A DNA stretch of 64,000 nt from Amia ocellicauda (lineage: Eukaryota; Chordata; Actinopteri; Amiiformes; Amiidae). Positions 1-13,385 of the stretch are shown piece by piece (position 1 is the stretch's first letter; each line of letters opens with the position of its first letter). The notes beneath the pieces were generated by a model. That model was given only the letters and a program-made list of their open reading frames with translations. It did not search any database and was not told the DNA's origin. Location of the stretch: the NCBI RefSeq assembly GCF_036373705.1, contig NC_089850.1, forward strand, positions 31,856,733 to 31,920,732, written 5' to 3'. Made by a program: the position numbers and the translations under genes.

Positions 1-1487
1 CCCACATTTCCATTTTTATAATTTCCAGTGCATGGCTTTCATTACATGTTGCATTAATATAAACCATAGAGACCAAAGGGTTTTTTTTCAGCGTTTGTTT
101 GTTTTTTGTCTTGAAGCTAGGCTGCACTTGCTACTAATGCTATGCTTCATAAAGGAAGCAATCAGTGCTTGAAAGCAGTGCAGATGCATTTATTGACTGC
201 TTGTTTCTTACTCTGCTATAGAATACACAATTGCCATTAGTAGTGCAGGGAGAATCCCGCGAATATAACTTAATAAACATATTTTTGTATATTTATCCAC
301 AAAACAACACTATCACTGGTCCAAGTAGTTCAAAGTAAAACACACAGTTTTGCATGACATTTTCATTTATTATGAAATACATTTTACAAAAATATTAATT
401 AAGAACAAGAATACAATCCAATATTAAATGCATATTTTTTTTATTCATGTAGCTTCCAGTTATCTTCCCAGAGATAGTATGCACTCAGCCTTCATTTATC
501 TGCTTTCCCAGTATTGACAGTTGTGCTGCTGAAATTTAAACAGAGAATATTATTGACATCCTGCTGCTAAAAATAGAGTACATGGATATGCAGGATCATC
601 AAATTAAAGGTCAGAGGTGACACACCAGGGGAAAGGTCACAGAGCTCATTTCAAGCAATCAGTTACCAGCTTTCCTGCAGCTGAACAAAGGCTTAATTAT
701 AAAGCAAAGAGAGGCCTTAATGATGATTGGTCATCACAGAGCTTATTGATGAGAAGCCTAACAGTCGAAAACTGATTGATGTCTTCTAGATCTTTGTATC
801 CTTTGGTTTCAGTTTACTCAAGTTACTGCCAAGATAAATTAAAGTAACGGATAGTTAAAATTTAGCACAAAACATTAAGTGAGTATTTATATTTGAAAAA
901 GGGAACAGTGTTCTAACAATAAAACATACTAAATGTTATCATTCAAGACAAAATTCTGTACACTAATTTATGTCCCCCAGCTTCCAGAGTGCTACACGTT
1001 CTCAAAGATATGACACAGTGGATTTATATCGACTATGATGCATCTTTAACTACTTCCAAGGAGCAAAACAGCCAATTGAACCTCGACTTTGTAGACATAA
1101 CAAAAATTGCAAACCATGTTTTCATGCTATAAAAACCTAAACTTAAAAACGTGTGTAACTAGTATTTTTTCCCTGTTTACTTTAGAATTATTTCAGTAAA
1201 TCAGATATAAATGCAAAATCAGAAAAATCAAGTATTTTCCACTAAATATAAATGTGTATGAACAGAGATACTAATATCTTAGTCACTTAGTGTTTATCAT
1301 GTTATAATAAATGTCAAACTCATGTATATTGTAATTATATTACCTGCTAGTCTGACATGCATTTTGTTAGTAAGGCCATGTAATCATGAAAAAAAAATTG
1401 ACTAAAATATAAATATCTTCTCATAATCTCATAAATTAGTGACAGAAAGATATAAAGGTTCTCATTTTCCCAGTGGAAATGCTTTCA

Positions 1488-1490
<3 letters not shown>

Positions 1491-1556
<66 letters not shown>
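1491..1556. repeat. AT microsatellite
   Basis: About 33 uninterrupted AT units. Confidence 0.97.
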
Positions 1557-1559
<3 letters not shown>

Positions 1560-2771
1560 GTTGATATATTAAATTTAAAATGTATGAGCATTTCATTCAG
1601 AATATTACAATTTTAAATAGGCAAAGAATTATGCCAAATATCTTAATTTGAAATTTAGCAAAATATAGGTTTCTAAGTAAAAGACACTAACAGTATTTGA
1701 AAAATTGTCAATCATTTTTCACTCGTATTCTGCTCATTACATGTTTTAGCTCTATGAAACATTAATTTAAAATTACAATAAGGTTGCTAACGCAAAGGAT
1801 TGGAAGTTTTTTTTTCCTACTTTTTCATCATAACTTCAGATTATAGTTTATATAATACATCTCATACATAAAAGTGTTAATAATTTTGGTTATAATATTG
1901 TCATGAATGAAAGCATTTTACAATTAGAGCATATAATCTTTTTCAGTAGCTGTTAGGTACAAAGAGCATAAGAGAATTTAAAAAAATAATATTTGTATTA
2001 TTATTAATAATATAATGTAATAAATGGTCAAATCACTATATAATATTATCTCATGGATGGTTTCCCTCAACAACTAATGAATTTATATGTAAATGTAGCA
2101 ATGTGTAGAGTTTCAAGTTATTGGGTATTCTTAACATGAGTATCACTTTGTAACTGTCTTTTAAGTAAAACATTCATAATGGCAAAGGTTTCCATTGGAT
2201 AAAATACTTCCCTTTTTTTCTACTGTACAGTATCAGATGATACTATATTGACAATTGGAGCAGGTTTTTCTTGTTTTTGTACACAATCAATATTTACTCT
2301 ATAATAATTACTCTTTATTAATGAACAAATGTAATAAAATACAATATTTGATAAGACAAGCTCTAAAAGACTAGGCACTATATATTTATAGATGTACAAA
2401 GCTGTTGATGCACCCAATACAAATACATTGTAATTAGCCCTAAGTTGGATATGATACAACAATAATGATAACTAACAAATTAACTACCTCCATCATATGT
2501 ATTACAGGGAAAATCAACTGAATAACATTACACTAGGTAAAATAAAATAAAAAAACTTAAAACAGATAAGTTGAAATGGGGAAAAACACAACACAAATAA
2601 ACAATATGACCTTGAACACAAATGCAAATATAAAAATGGTGGTATTAATAAGTCACTTTAGAAATGTATTCAATAGGTTCTCAATTGGTTATCCTTCTCA
2701 GGTCAGGCAAAGTGACTCATTAAGGCATCAGTCACAGATCTGCGTTAAATATATTCAGGTCTTCAACTGTA

Positions 2772-2793
2772 CCCCCCCCCCCCCCCCCCCCCA

Positions 2794-2821
<28 letters not shown>
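2772..2821. repeat. C21 run followed by CA microsatellite
   Basis: Twenty-one consecutive C followed by about 14 AC units. The open frame across it (Pro and Thr-His repeats) is an artefact of the repeat. Confidence 0.95.
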
Positions 2822-2824
<3 letters not shown>

Positions 2825-4039
2825 AATAGGTTTTGTTTTCTGATTTCCCAAATTATATAACACAAAAACACCACTACCCATTATGAGCCCTATTGTAGCT
2901 TTTTTTCCTGATGGCAGAGCAACTTACTGCTGATTAGGGTCTATGTCATACAAATATAACACCAACACCAATTATGCTTTATTATATTCAGTTAAAAATG
3001 TACATTGCCTTATGTATGTTTCCCAATCTTTAATTCTTCAATTTTCATGTTTCAGATATGTGAATAAATGATTTATTGTTCAGTGACACTTTTTAATGTA
3101 AAGGAAGTACAGGTGCACCCAGCCACATTACGTAATGTTAAAATTGCATTTAATGATTGTCAGAAACTAATAACTTTGATTCATGATGCCATCAATCTAC
3201 AAATTTGGGAATGGAGGCATTTCCTTTATTCACATAATGTGGGCATGGATTTATTTTTAAGATATGGGGGAATTTATTTATTGTGGTTTGTGCTGTAATA
3301 ATACTAAATGTTGCTGAAGAACAAAATGTGCTAATTTGTACTAATCAAGATAAAAAATGGAAAGAAAAATTAAAAGAATGGTGTTAATAATGTCACTGTT
3401 TAGATCTGAGTAACAATAAGCCCTCAAAACAAGCAATATTATTATAATTTATTTAATAGTGGACATCCTTATCCAGGGCTCACTTACTTTGCTTACTCTT
3501 TTATTAGATCATATTATGTGACAAGGACAGAACACACTGATTGTCTGTAAATTGATATCTAGCTTTGTTTTCATTGATTGTCCTGTTATAAGTATATTCA
3601 AACAGGGTAATATTCTGCACAGGACTACACACAAACTCACAAGAAGGAGACTCCTGCTAAATACATTTAGACACAGTTCAGCTTACTGTAACTTCAGTAA
3701 AACATCGCTCTTCTGCACATTTCATTATCCCTTCCACTTCACAATGTTCCTGTGCCTACATTTTTAATAATATTTTAATAAAATACAAAATATACATATT
3801 TGACTTTTAAGGAAGATGCAAAGCAATGCTGAGAACAGGTGATGGCAGTTGGAAGTCATAGTTCCAATAGACTATAACAGAAAGAAAAAAATAGCACTAT
3901 GCCCGTTATATTTGTGTGCAAAACATTTTTAAGATTATAAATCCTTGTGTTTGCACATGAGCATTACCACATAAATCGACCTCTAAACATTAAAACTAGT
4001 TGAAAACCCCATATATCCTTACTAATAAGACACACAGTA

Positions 4040-4450
4040 TCTGAGCTTAGTCTTGGATTAAGGCATCCTGGAGATTCTGCAGAGCCCTGGGCTGCACTGG
4101 ATAGGCTGCTGTCAGACTATGTAGCATGTCCTTAGCATGCTCAGTAGGGTTCAGTTACGAGATCATGTTGGCCAATCCACCCTTTTAAGTGCTTGTTTAA
4201 GGTTTTTCTGGACCGTGTACCAGGCTCTCCAAGCTATCTGTCTGTGTAGAAATCTTAACCCCTGTTCAATTTCTCAAGAAAGCCACTGGCATTACTGGAT
4301 TTGAATATGATGATCTTTGAGAGGGGAAACTTCTGTGGCCCGCAGTCCAGCAGGACATGCGGAGGCAACAGCAGGCTGTCCAGTGTAAATCAGGGGTCTG
4401 TAGGAGCCCAAGGACACTCTCAACCATCAATGGTTCCAGTTTCCAAACAA
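4040..4450 (-). mobile_element. decayed Tc1/mariner-like transposase fragment
   Basis: Read on the minus strand with frameshifts and stops allowed, a VDWP..LNPTEH..ML pattern appears, then a YPVQPRALQNLQDALIQD-like stretch. This resembles the SPDLNPxEH region and following helix of Tc1/mariner transposases. The copy is heavily eroded and I see no inverted repeats, so the family is uncertain. Confidence 0.4.
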
Positions 4451-4986
4451 CATGTACTGTGTGTTATGACTGATATGTATATGTTATTCTCATTGTATCT
4501 CACAGCATACATATACTGTAATTCTTCCGTGCAGTTTTAGACACACAGACATATATTTCTCCACTCAGTTGTGTTTGCAGTTGGTATCAGTCTTTTGTCA
4601 TTTGAATATATTCTATATGTTTTCATATTTTAAAACATGATTTTCAACAAGCTGTACATTAAAACAATCACTGTGGCACTATCTTGTAATAAAAATATGA
4701 AAATGGGTTACATGAGGGGAAAGCATTTTCAAAACATTACACATGAAATGTCATGATGCCCCGATGTCATGTATGTTGACGGTTCATTTTACCCATTTAC
4801 CCATTGCCAAGCTAATTTTTGATTGCAAAAGGATTTAAATAATGGTCTCAAATGTTTGTAAACACTGATTTCAGTCATTTTAATCACATATGTTTAAATT
4901 ATCTCCTTCTCTTTGAGTAAATTATTACACCTGAAAGTCAGAATATAATTGGTCATAATGATAAACCTGTACACCCCCCTCCCCCC

Positions 4987-5019
<33 letters not shown>
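4987..5019. repeat. CA microsatellite
   Basis: AC units after a C-rich stretch, the same C-run/CA arrangement as at 2772. Confidence 0.95.
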
Positions 5020-5020
<1 letters not shown>

Positions 5021-7517
5021 GCACCTGTTACTATTGAATATTGTAGAAAATGCAGTGTCATTAATAGGCAAAGATGTAAAGTATTTTTAATGAGAAATCT
5101 GATTCCTGCCATATAGATCAAATTAGCTAAAGGGTGGAGGTACTTAATTTTGTATTTTTTGTTGTTTTCAATGCTGTTTGAGTGAGTGGTAAACGACGGA
5201 ATATAATGAAATAGATACTGCAATGAAAAATGTGTAACGCATATATTCCGTTCCAAGCAAATTTAAACTCGACACTTGTGATCTATTGTTATAGATACCA
5301 TAGCAACGCACAGATGCTTCCTACTGTTGCTCACCAATTCCATTTCAATGCAAATCTTATTAATCAAATCAGATGTATTTTAAAATGTATTTTTACTTAT
5401 GCTACATTTGACAAAATATAAAATTAGAATAAACCTGCTTTGGAATACTGTGTTCTTTCTCTATAATTATGGGTCTTCAAAAATAGCACATTCGAACCAG
5501 ATGTTTAGTGAAGAAGACTGTGATGCAATAGTAAAAAAAAAAAACTAAAAGTAGGTGCAATGTCACAAACTGTACTGCATATGCCAAACAAATCGTGACT
5601 TAAATGTGGATGGAGCCGTTTGATTCTCGAGTTCCTTTTCAAACAGTGCCCAGTTGAAACCTACAAATATCTGTTATATTTCTTCTTATCTGGCCTATCG
5701 CGTTTCCCCTCCCAGCTTTAACCTGTTACAGCAAACCTGCCAAGATTCTTGTTAGGAAGGAGAAATGACGGTTTAATGTCGCCATATGCTGTTCAGACTG
5801 AAGCGATCTGTTCACACGTAATCCTCATGTACACCTGCTTTGTGCCTTTTCTCTCCCCCAATAACTGCAGCCCTATTACCGGGGGAGAATAAAAGCTCGC
5901 CTATAGTCTTAAAATAGCCAGTGGGAACCTGAGCCCCAGAAACTGAGCCAGTACTGCCGTGACCGTCTGCTCAGCTCGGTGTTAGTTTAGTTGTTGAATT
6001 TTAATCTATTTGTCTGGCAGTAGAATACATCACGTACACAACAACAAAGTCTCAAAACACATATTTGTCAACATTGGAACACTAATGTTATTTATTAGAA
6101 ATGCCATAGCTCAACAATATAATAATAAACTGATTTTCTTTGTGACTTGCTTTTGCAATACATGAACATACCAGGCGTCACTTATTTAGGTCAAAGCGTG
6201 TATTTAAACTTGATTTTGGCCTGTTGCGAGCTAAAAACAATTGTACAATTGTTCTACGACCATCAATAGTCCTATTCCTCCTTTTTCCTCACATAAGAGT
6301 ATAGCCTAAACTGTAATGAGGCAAAACAGTAGAACAAGTTTCGGCACGCAAAGCGTCTTGAGTTACAGTATTGGAATTAAATATTAATTGGTGGAAAGAA
6401 GACCGTGCATGGTGAAAATAAAATCCGTGAGCTGTCTTCTTAGAGCAAATGGTCATAACACCGACAAGGATATGAAAATCGCAATGAAGATTAGCTTGGC
6501 ATCGTTTCTGACGCTGTTAGTTTCATCTAATTCAATATTGACAAAATATAGAACATTCTGGTGTATGCCCAGTAAAGTGTAAGTAGACATGCGAAAAGTC
6601 GTGCAATTAATATTTAATTATTTCTTGTTTTACAGATTTGCAAGAAGACTATGAGCACTTCGAGGAAGGCCTTTTCAAGCTCAGGTCAGTAACTTAGCTG
6701 TGAATGGTAACAATGTGCTGCTGCATTTAAGTTGTCTACCATATGTAAATATACACGACTTTTCTTTAACTGCACATTGCTACTACTTTGTGGTCGAACA
6801 ACTTCCAGCTCACATGCAGGAAGCCATAAGTCAAAAGAAAGAAATATACATCAGAAAGAGTTAAGCCAAAGGTTTGTGTAAATATGATATACTGATCATA
6901 TGTATTATATTCATAGAGAAACGGGAATGTTTCATTTAGAATTGTAATACATCTTTACATTTTATTTATTGATTTTGCATCGATTAACTGAATGTTTGCA
7001 ACGTTAATGTGACAACGCAAACGGCATGGCAACGCAAAGTCTGCTAAGATTCAAGCCATTGCATATCAAGATTGTTTCCCCTGGTCAAATGAACAAACGA
7101 AATGTATACATTGCATGTTGAGATTTTCTTTTCAAACGCTAAATGTACTGAGGGAAACATACATATATTATGTATTGTAATAACATATTTAAAAATACGA
7201 TAATACCATACTACAATTACACCATGCCACCACCGGAACAAACAATAGCGTCCTTTGCTGTTACAGCTACTAAAGAATCCTAGTGAAGAAAGTTCTAATA
7301 CTGGAGCATTTTAACCAGTTTTTTTTTTTTCGCGATAGCTTATGGTGGAAACTGCACATATTAAGCTGTAATGCATCTTATAAAAACGAAGATGTTTGAC
7401 TTACATGTTGTGTCGGGGTTTGGCAAGGCGTCCTTATATTACTGCCTGAACAAATATTGGCTCCTTTCCCAGCGGCACTCTTTCCGCTGGAACTCAAACA
7501 CATTGCAGGGCAAGGCT

Positions 7518-7525
7518 TGACGTCA
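7518..7525. promoter_or_regulatory. consensus CRE palindrome
   Basis: TGACGTCA, the full CREB/ATF palindrome, with a CRE-like TGATGTCA about 27 bp downstream at 7552. It lies about 5.9 kb before the lin28b start. Function is not shown by the sequence. Confidence 0.45.
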
Positions 7526-8088
7526 CCACTCAAACAAGGGGTTTCCTTCGGTGATGTCATCACTTTTTTTCCTACAGAAAGTCAATATCAAAAGTAATAA
7601 TAATGAAACGATTTCCATTTCTGTAGACTTTCCAATGACAATAGACTAATAGTAATAATACAAGAGTTTTTGTTTGTATCAAAGTCCATCTATCTTTCTA
7701 TCTATGTATGTGCATTTACGCAGAAGAGTAAGATTGCTAATTGTATATCTTTCTCAGGATTATTATGCCATATATTTTTAAAATGTTTTAAAATGACTGA
7801 GTTCGTAATGCTATAATCTTGTTCTTCCTCTCAGCTATTGATTTAATTGATTACAATAATGCCTTTCCGGTGAGTTTCCTATACAAATCGATACAAATAA
7901 ATTACAATCTTCGAAAGTGTGAAGAACCACACATAATGAGTTTGATTAAGGTCAAACCTTAATCTCAACACAGTGAGTATTGATAAATGACATTTTATGA
8001 TCAGTAAAGTACAGCATTCGTCTTATCTAGAATTTCAGGATTCACTTTATAGGGGATTGATAACTTCTGTTAGAAGAAATGTAGTATT

Positions 8089-8091
<3 letters not shown>

Positions 8092-8140
<49 letters not shown>
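8092..8140. repeat. CA microsatellite
   Basis: About 24 uninterrupted CA units. Confidence 0.97.
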
Positions 8141-8143
<3 letters not shown>

Positions 8144-10373
8144 TAAACTGTTTCACAAAGATTTACATATTTCAGTTTCCTACAATTCACAGAGAGATAA
8201 GCATCTTTAATGATTTAAAAACAATAGATTTCAGACCGTTTTTGTAACACAATAGTATGAACTTAAACACAATTACATTATATATATTAACAATTCGCGT
8301 TTTGTTGCAATATTACTTTCATTACTTAATGGATAAACTCAGTCCCCTGAATGTGTTGCCTTTGTTCCTTAAGCAATATGCGCGACTTAAACAATTAAGT
8401 TATATACAACACATTCACTCATAGGTGGTGTGAGTAGGTTTGAGGTAGTTACAGGTTACAACCTGTCTTCAGAGATCTTGCTACAAATGCATTTTATAGT
8501 GTACACATCACATAGTTAGGATAATAGATACAACATTTAACGAAGTAAATATTTAACAGATGTAGTTAGATGTATTTAAATAGCGCATTTGCTCAAAATT
8601 GGCTCATTTCGCAAGTCTTGTTAAAATAAAGCATTAGAAACAATTAGTTTATAATAGCTTTGTAGTCATTCGTAATGTTGAAAGGTGGAAAGGTACTGGA
8701 CACCATCTTTTCACTGACTACTCTGATTTTCAGAATTTACATGTAAAACCCAATTGGAGGACGTGATTAGATATTCCCGATTAAATCAATGCAATCTGGT
8801 TTGTAATCGTTTCAGCTCATTTCTGGGGACAAAGACAACAGCAAGCTCCGTTTTTCAAAATCTTCATTGAATTTACATATGGCAAACAAGAAAGGGAAAC
8901 ATACAAACAAACAAACAACGTTTTACTTACTTTTATCATTGCATGATCATTTTCGATTGAGCATCACTGATAAATTAAACATAATAATGCAGTGGGTCAG
9001 TGTTATAAAAGTCTACTTTTAACTTCAACATGTAGGTTATTCCCCTCATAGCAAACTACTCACATTTTGGGGTATATCAAGTTGATCAGATGCTTTCCTT
9101 GGGCATTTGTATTCCACTTGAAGTTTCTTCACTAACACGACAAAGACAGGCTAACAGAAAACCCAATAAATACAAATCAAAGGGAAGTCTATGGTTATAA
9201 TGAACCCCCCTCCCTCCCCCATCGTGCAAACACACAAGCCACCACCTCCTAAAAACACAAGCCTAGCAATTCGTTATCATGTTACACAAATGCGCATATT
9301 TAAATACCCAGGACTTCTGACTTCTGGAGGGAATTGGAGGTGGTTTTTAAAGGATAACGTATGGATTTGAAGAGAGTGATCATTCTGTACATATTGCATT
9401 ACTTAGTATTATACAGCTGTATTTATTTATTTTGCTATCTATTTATTTATTTGTGATTTATTTATCTTTATTTTGCTTTCCCTTTAAAACCGCGGACTAT
9501 CCATCAATTAAACTAAATATCTGTTTATCTATCGACTTATCTGTGTCTGTATGTTTTAAGCCAATTTATTTTTGAGGTGAAATTATATTTTAAAAAAGTC
9601 ATTTCGGCAATTGTATTGTTTTATATGTATTTTAACCCTTTTAATTAAACGAATCAATCGAAATGAAAGCAAATGTGTTTATGTCCAAGTACTATTGTTT
9701 CTCTAAACAGAATGTATATTGTACATATTCTTATAAACTGTGTTCATGACTGTAATGAAAAGCATAGGCTTGTATACATGGCTATATAGAAGAAGAACAA
9801 CAACAAAACAATCACTTTTTAAATTACATATAAGGACAACGAATGAGTGTGGGTTGTAAGTTGTGTCTGGTATGAGTCTCTTTCTGTGTTAATAAAACAT
9901 ATATATAAAAAATCTAAAAATCTTCAAGTCTTTAATGCAGCAATTCTGTGTAACATAAGACATAAACGTACACATTATTTTAATGTAACAAAATCGTAAG
10001 AATGAGCTAGTCTATATAATTTAACCTTTGAATTAAACCTTGAATTAAAAGTGCAGATTTTCTGAACTGCTACAGACAAAGTTCACCTGCATTCTTGTGT
10101 ACTGAGTCTGGCTCTGTGAAGGAGTAATTGGACTGCATGGTAAGTAAATGAGAGGCCACTTGTAATGACAGACTTTTGAAAAGTTTAAATATGGTATTTC
10201 TGGGCGGGTTGGGGGTGGTCTAGGCATCTTATTTCAGATAGCTGCAATTTTACAGATAGACACTGGGAAATGGAGGAGAGAGACCCCTCCACGGCATTCT
10301 GGGTTTATTGAAACGCGGGCTTTTCAAGGTTTACTTTTAATACAGACCGAATGCTTTAGCATTGGTAGATCTG

Positions 10374-10381
10374 TGACGTCA
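10374..10381. promoter_or_regulatory. second consensus CRE palindrome
   Basis: TGACGTCA again, about 3 kb before the lin28b start. CpG-containing palindromes are uncommon in such AT-rich DNA. Confidence 0.4.
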
Positions 10382-12969
10382 TTTCATTAATATCCCGAAA
10401 TTGTATTATATGTTTCTTCCTCGGCTTGCTTAATTATACAAAATCAAAATAATTCAGTTTTAGCATTACTTGATTCGGGCATATGTTGATTATATATTTA
10501 GCCCGCGGTATGTTCTTTTCCAGATATCTCAATTTTGATGAATAAATGTGTACAAATGCAGAGGGAATCTTGTAATCTGGTTATTTTCAATAAAAACAAG
10601 TACAAAAAAGATAAAGAAAATTAAATTCAAGGGGAAAACGTTTTAATGTAGTCAATGCTGGTATGTAGCCTATTGTCTTAAGTGTAACATAATTGTATGC
10701 ACAATTTTATATTAAGCTAATACATTTTATAGCATATGTATAATCTGCTAGTGTTTGATTTAATTCAACATATTTGTTTGTATTTAATTATATGTAAGGG
10801 AAGTTTAATTAAATGGATTGAGTTTCCAAGCGGTCCGTTTTTTTTCGTTTTTTTTCCTCTATATTATCTAAATACTTGATGCCCCTTTACAGGAAATTAA
10901 TGAGTCGATAACATCTGACACCGATGACCAATCCTCTGACCCTTGGTTTAATTCTGCTAGTAGGCTACTGGGAGGCCTTTATATAGCATCTTCAAAACAA
11001 GGTTTGTGAACTGGGGGAGGGGACAGAGCTGGTCAGGGAATTCCGCAGCGTTTGGATGTTGAGTAGTGATTGTTAATTCAACCTTGCAACGTGTTTTTCT
11101 CTCCAATAAAGTAACCATTTTTAAATGACAAAACCCGACCGCCCAAACAAAGTAAGATTCATTTCAGATTTGCTGTAGAATAGCAAACGAGGAAACAACA
11201 TATTTGTTATGAACATTAACCAAATTTCATTTTAAAGAGTGAAAGTTGTAGGCTTCCAGAGGTTGAAACCATGTTTGAAGCAAATTATAACCTGCCTAAT
11301 TATAAACTGTATTGTAAAGTAACTACGTGTATTTTTGTTTCACAGTTCAATATTTTGTAGATGTATAAATCTTTGAAAAGGAAAAAAACCACGTTAAAAC
11401 AGGTCATCATGTTTTTTGTTTGTTTTTATACACAATGAGTTTAAGGACATCACATGCTGTGTTAATTTTACCACAGGCACTGTGTTGGAGTATTTAGAAG
11501 AGATAGAGTATCCTATATCCATCCATTGAAGCATTAACACACATTTCATGTAGAATTGCAGCACACACAGACATATACAGATGCACACACACACAGTGTG
11601 TATGTGGACAGTTCTTTGAAATGTCTGTTTTATTTAAACAAGTCATATAGTTGAAACATTTAAGTCCTGTTTGCGGACTGGAAATCAAATTTGGCTTTGT
11701 TGAAATAACCTATAGGAAATTTACGGTTGAAGACGGCAAAGGAATTTCAGGATTTAGAACTTCTGCTTGACTTGCTAGATTGTTTTTATTTTTGTACCCT
11801 TTTCACTTTTGATCCAAGGGTACCATAGCATATTTCCATATTAGATCAGACGTGGCATAATCGCACTGACCACTATGAAATAAGCAATACAAGACGTAAA
11901 CAAGCACCTTCAATATAAAATGGCCTTTACACAGGACCAGACAAGTTGGCGCCATATATAGATATGATGAATAGGCAATATCTTCTGTTGTTTTACTATA
12001 AGCCTTTTGAAGTGCCCTTTACTTACAGATTTCTAGTTCTTCTCTTAATATTAGCAAAATAAACACTCCACACAAAGAAAATATGTCATACTTCGAACAC
12101 CAATCATAATATAGATTCCATATAATTTGGGATTATTTTACCAAATTTAAACAATATCTGTGTTGATGTCAAGTTTAATTGCTTTCGACCTTATAGCTCT
12201 TTTGTGTTTGTGTTGAGCCTACAGTTCGAAGATGTAAACCAAAGCATTTCAAATTGGCATGGCATGGTTAACACAATATTAAGGATGTTAATTCATTTAA
12301 ACACAAAATACACTTTTTATCAAATAGTGTAAAATAGAATGTAGCCCGTGATAAAAAAACAAACAAACGATTGTGCTTTATTTTATAACGCTTAAATAAC
12401 TGGCTTACCTCCACAGTCACGCAACCGTTTCTGTAAATAATTGTATTAAATCCACGCCACTATTTAGGAAGTAATTCATCACATTCCCTACCCCGGAAAG
12501 ACCTGACACACAGACCCATGAAATGTAGATTATGAATTGTAGAAACAAATGCGCTAGAAAGTCCTCTCTTCAGAAGTTAACATATTGAAAGAATATCCTT
12601 TCAGGTTTAACCCTACATTGTTGTTAATGCTATTAGTGTATTTGTATTCTACGTGTTCGTATAAGAATACTACACATTTCTCAACCTATAACAAACATAT
12701 ACACAAACACACACATACATAAACACGTCCCTCTTGGGATAAAAACAAGGAGAGAGAGAGATTCACCTTTCCTTTCAAAAGCAGTAGTTTGTGGGTAGTC
12801 AAAGGTTACACTATCGGATGTTTGTACTTCTTAAATGACTGCATCTGTGTTATTTTTGAATGGAGACTGACGCAGTATTCAGTTATCAGACGAGCATGGG
12901 GATCAAGGTGCCTTACAAGAAAACACTTTACTGCTGGCGTTGAAATTCGTCTCAGTTCCTCCCATGAAG

Positions 12970-13375
12970 GGAGTTCAAATTAGCTGCAGCACAATAGGAG
13001 ATTAATTTAAATTCGGCCATTGATTGTTTTTGGGGACGAGTCAGACGAAACCGCGATTGGCCATCTCTCGCTGCTCAGTGCTAGCCCTGTCCCCTCCCCT
13101 CTCCTTTCCAGGATCTGGAGTGAAATTAGTAGCAAGAAAGCATGTAATTGACCAAGTCACGTGTGTACGGGGGCCACAGACAGAGAGAGAGAGAGACACA
13201 GAGAGAGAGAGAGAGAGAGAGACGGAAAAATCAAAAGAGGGAAAGCACGCTAGATCATGCGAGCTAAATTTGTGATCGCTGGAAATCGGGATGTTAGATT
13301 GATGCGGAAGATCGCCCTGATTCAGAGAAAAAGTTTTCATCTCACACGTGTGGAACAGAGGGCCCACGGGGAAAC
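12970..13375 (+). promoter_or_regulatory. lin28b: putative lin28b promoter and 5'UTR
   Basis: This stretch just upstream of the start codon is richer in GC and CpG than its surroundings. It carries an inverted CCAAT box (ATTGG, 13056-13060), C-rich SP/KLF-like boxes (about 13088-13108), a CACGTG E-box at 13158-13163, a GA tract, and a second E-box inside the palindrome CACACGTGTG (13343-13352), 24 bp before the ATG. MYC is known to activate LIN28B in mammals, so the E-boxes are reasonable candidate sites. No TATA box is clear. The start site is not visible in the sequence, and an additional upstream 5' exon cannot be excluded. Confidence 0.55.
13179..13222 (+). repeat. GA microsatellite in the lin28b 5' region
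   Basis: Near-continuous GA repeats, broken by ACAC, about 150 bp before the lin28b start codon. If transcribed, the tract lies in the 5'UTR, upstream of the ATG at 13257. GA tracts can also act as GAF-type or nucleosome-excluding elements; that role is inference. Confidence 0.85.
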
Positions 13376-13385
13376 ATGGCCGAAG
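13376..13385 (+). CDS. lin28b: lin28b coding exon 1 (start codon, first 3 residues)
   Basis: This very short first coding exon reads MAE plus the first base of a Gly codon, then a GT donor at 13386. The start was chosen because joining to the acceptor at 14000 gives MAEGGAGKGGG, which matches the N terminus known for LIN28B. The context is a good Kozak site, with A at -3 and G at +4. The exon is too short to be seen as an open frame by itself. The four coding exons together give 747 nt, or 248 residues plus stop, close to the 250 residues of human LIN28B. An out-of-frame upstream ATG at 13257 overlaps this start (see findings). Confidence 0.9.

Larger units (their letters stand above)
1..12969. 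other. lin28b 5' flanking sequence, no supported gene
   Basis: AT-rich noncoding sequence. It holds microsatellites (1491-1556, 2772-2821, 4987-5019, 8092-8140), a decayed transposase fragment (about 4040-4450), two TGACGTCA palindromes (7518-7525, 10374-10381) and a nuclear-receptor-like DR1 cluster (608-639). The open frames here are short, often repeat-derived, and do not resemble known proteins. Confidence 0.6.

Noticed and set aside
2576..2860. Open frames over CA, GA and AT tracts (for example here, 13024-13367, 41365-41580, 44584-44781, 45110-45416, 50759-51037)
   Set aside because: Their length comes from microsatellites, which lack stops in several frames. The residue runs are simple repeats with no domain.
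5880..5930. GAATAAAAGCTCGCC as a TATA-type promoter or poly(A) signal
   Set aside because: There is no supporting upstream exon, initiator or known gene; one AT-rich hexamer in AT-rich DNA is not evidence.
8440..8480. TGAGGTAGTT string resembling the 5' end of let-7, upstream of lin28b
   Set aside because: No complementary arm for a 22-bp stem is found nearby. The only pairing is a short ACAGGTT-ACA-ACCTGT hairpin, so there is no miRNA precursor here.
10925..10990. CCAAT (10929) followed by TTTATATAG (about 10975) as an alternative lin28b promoter
   Set aside because: The motifs are generic and no splice donor or exon downstream could be tied to lin28b. I left it unannotated.
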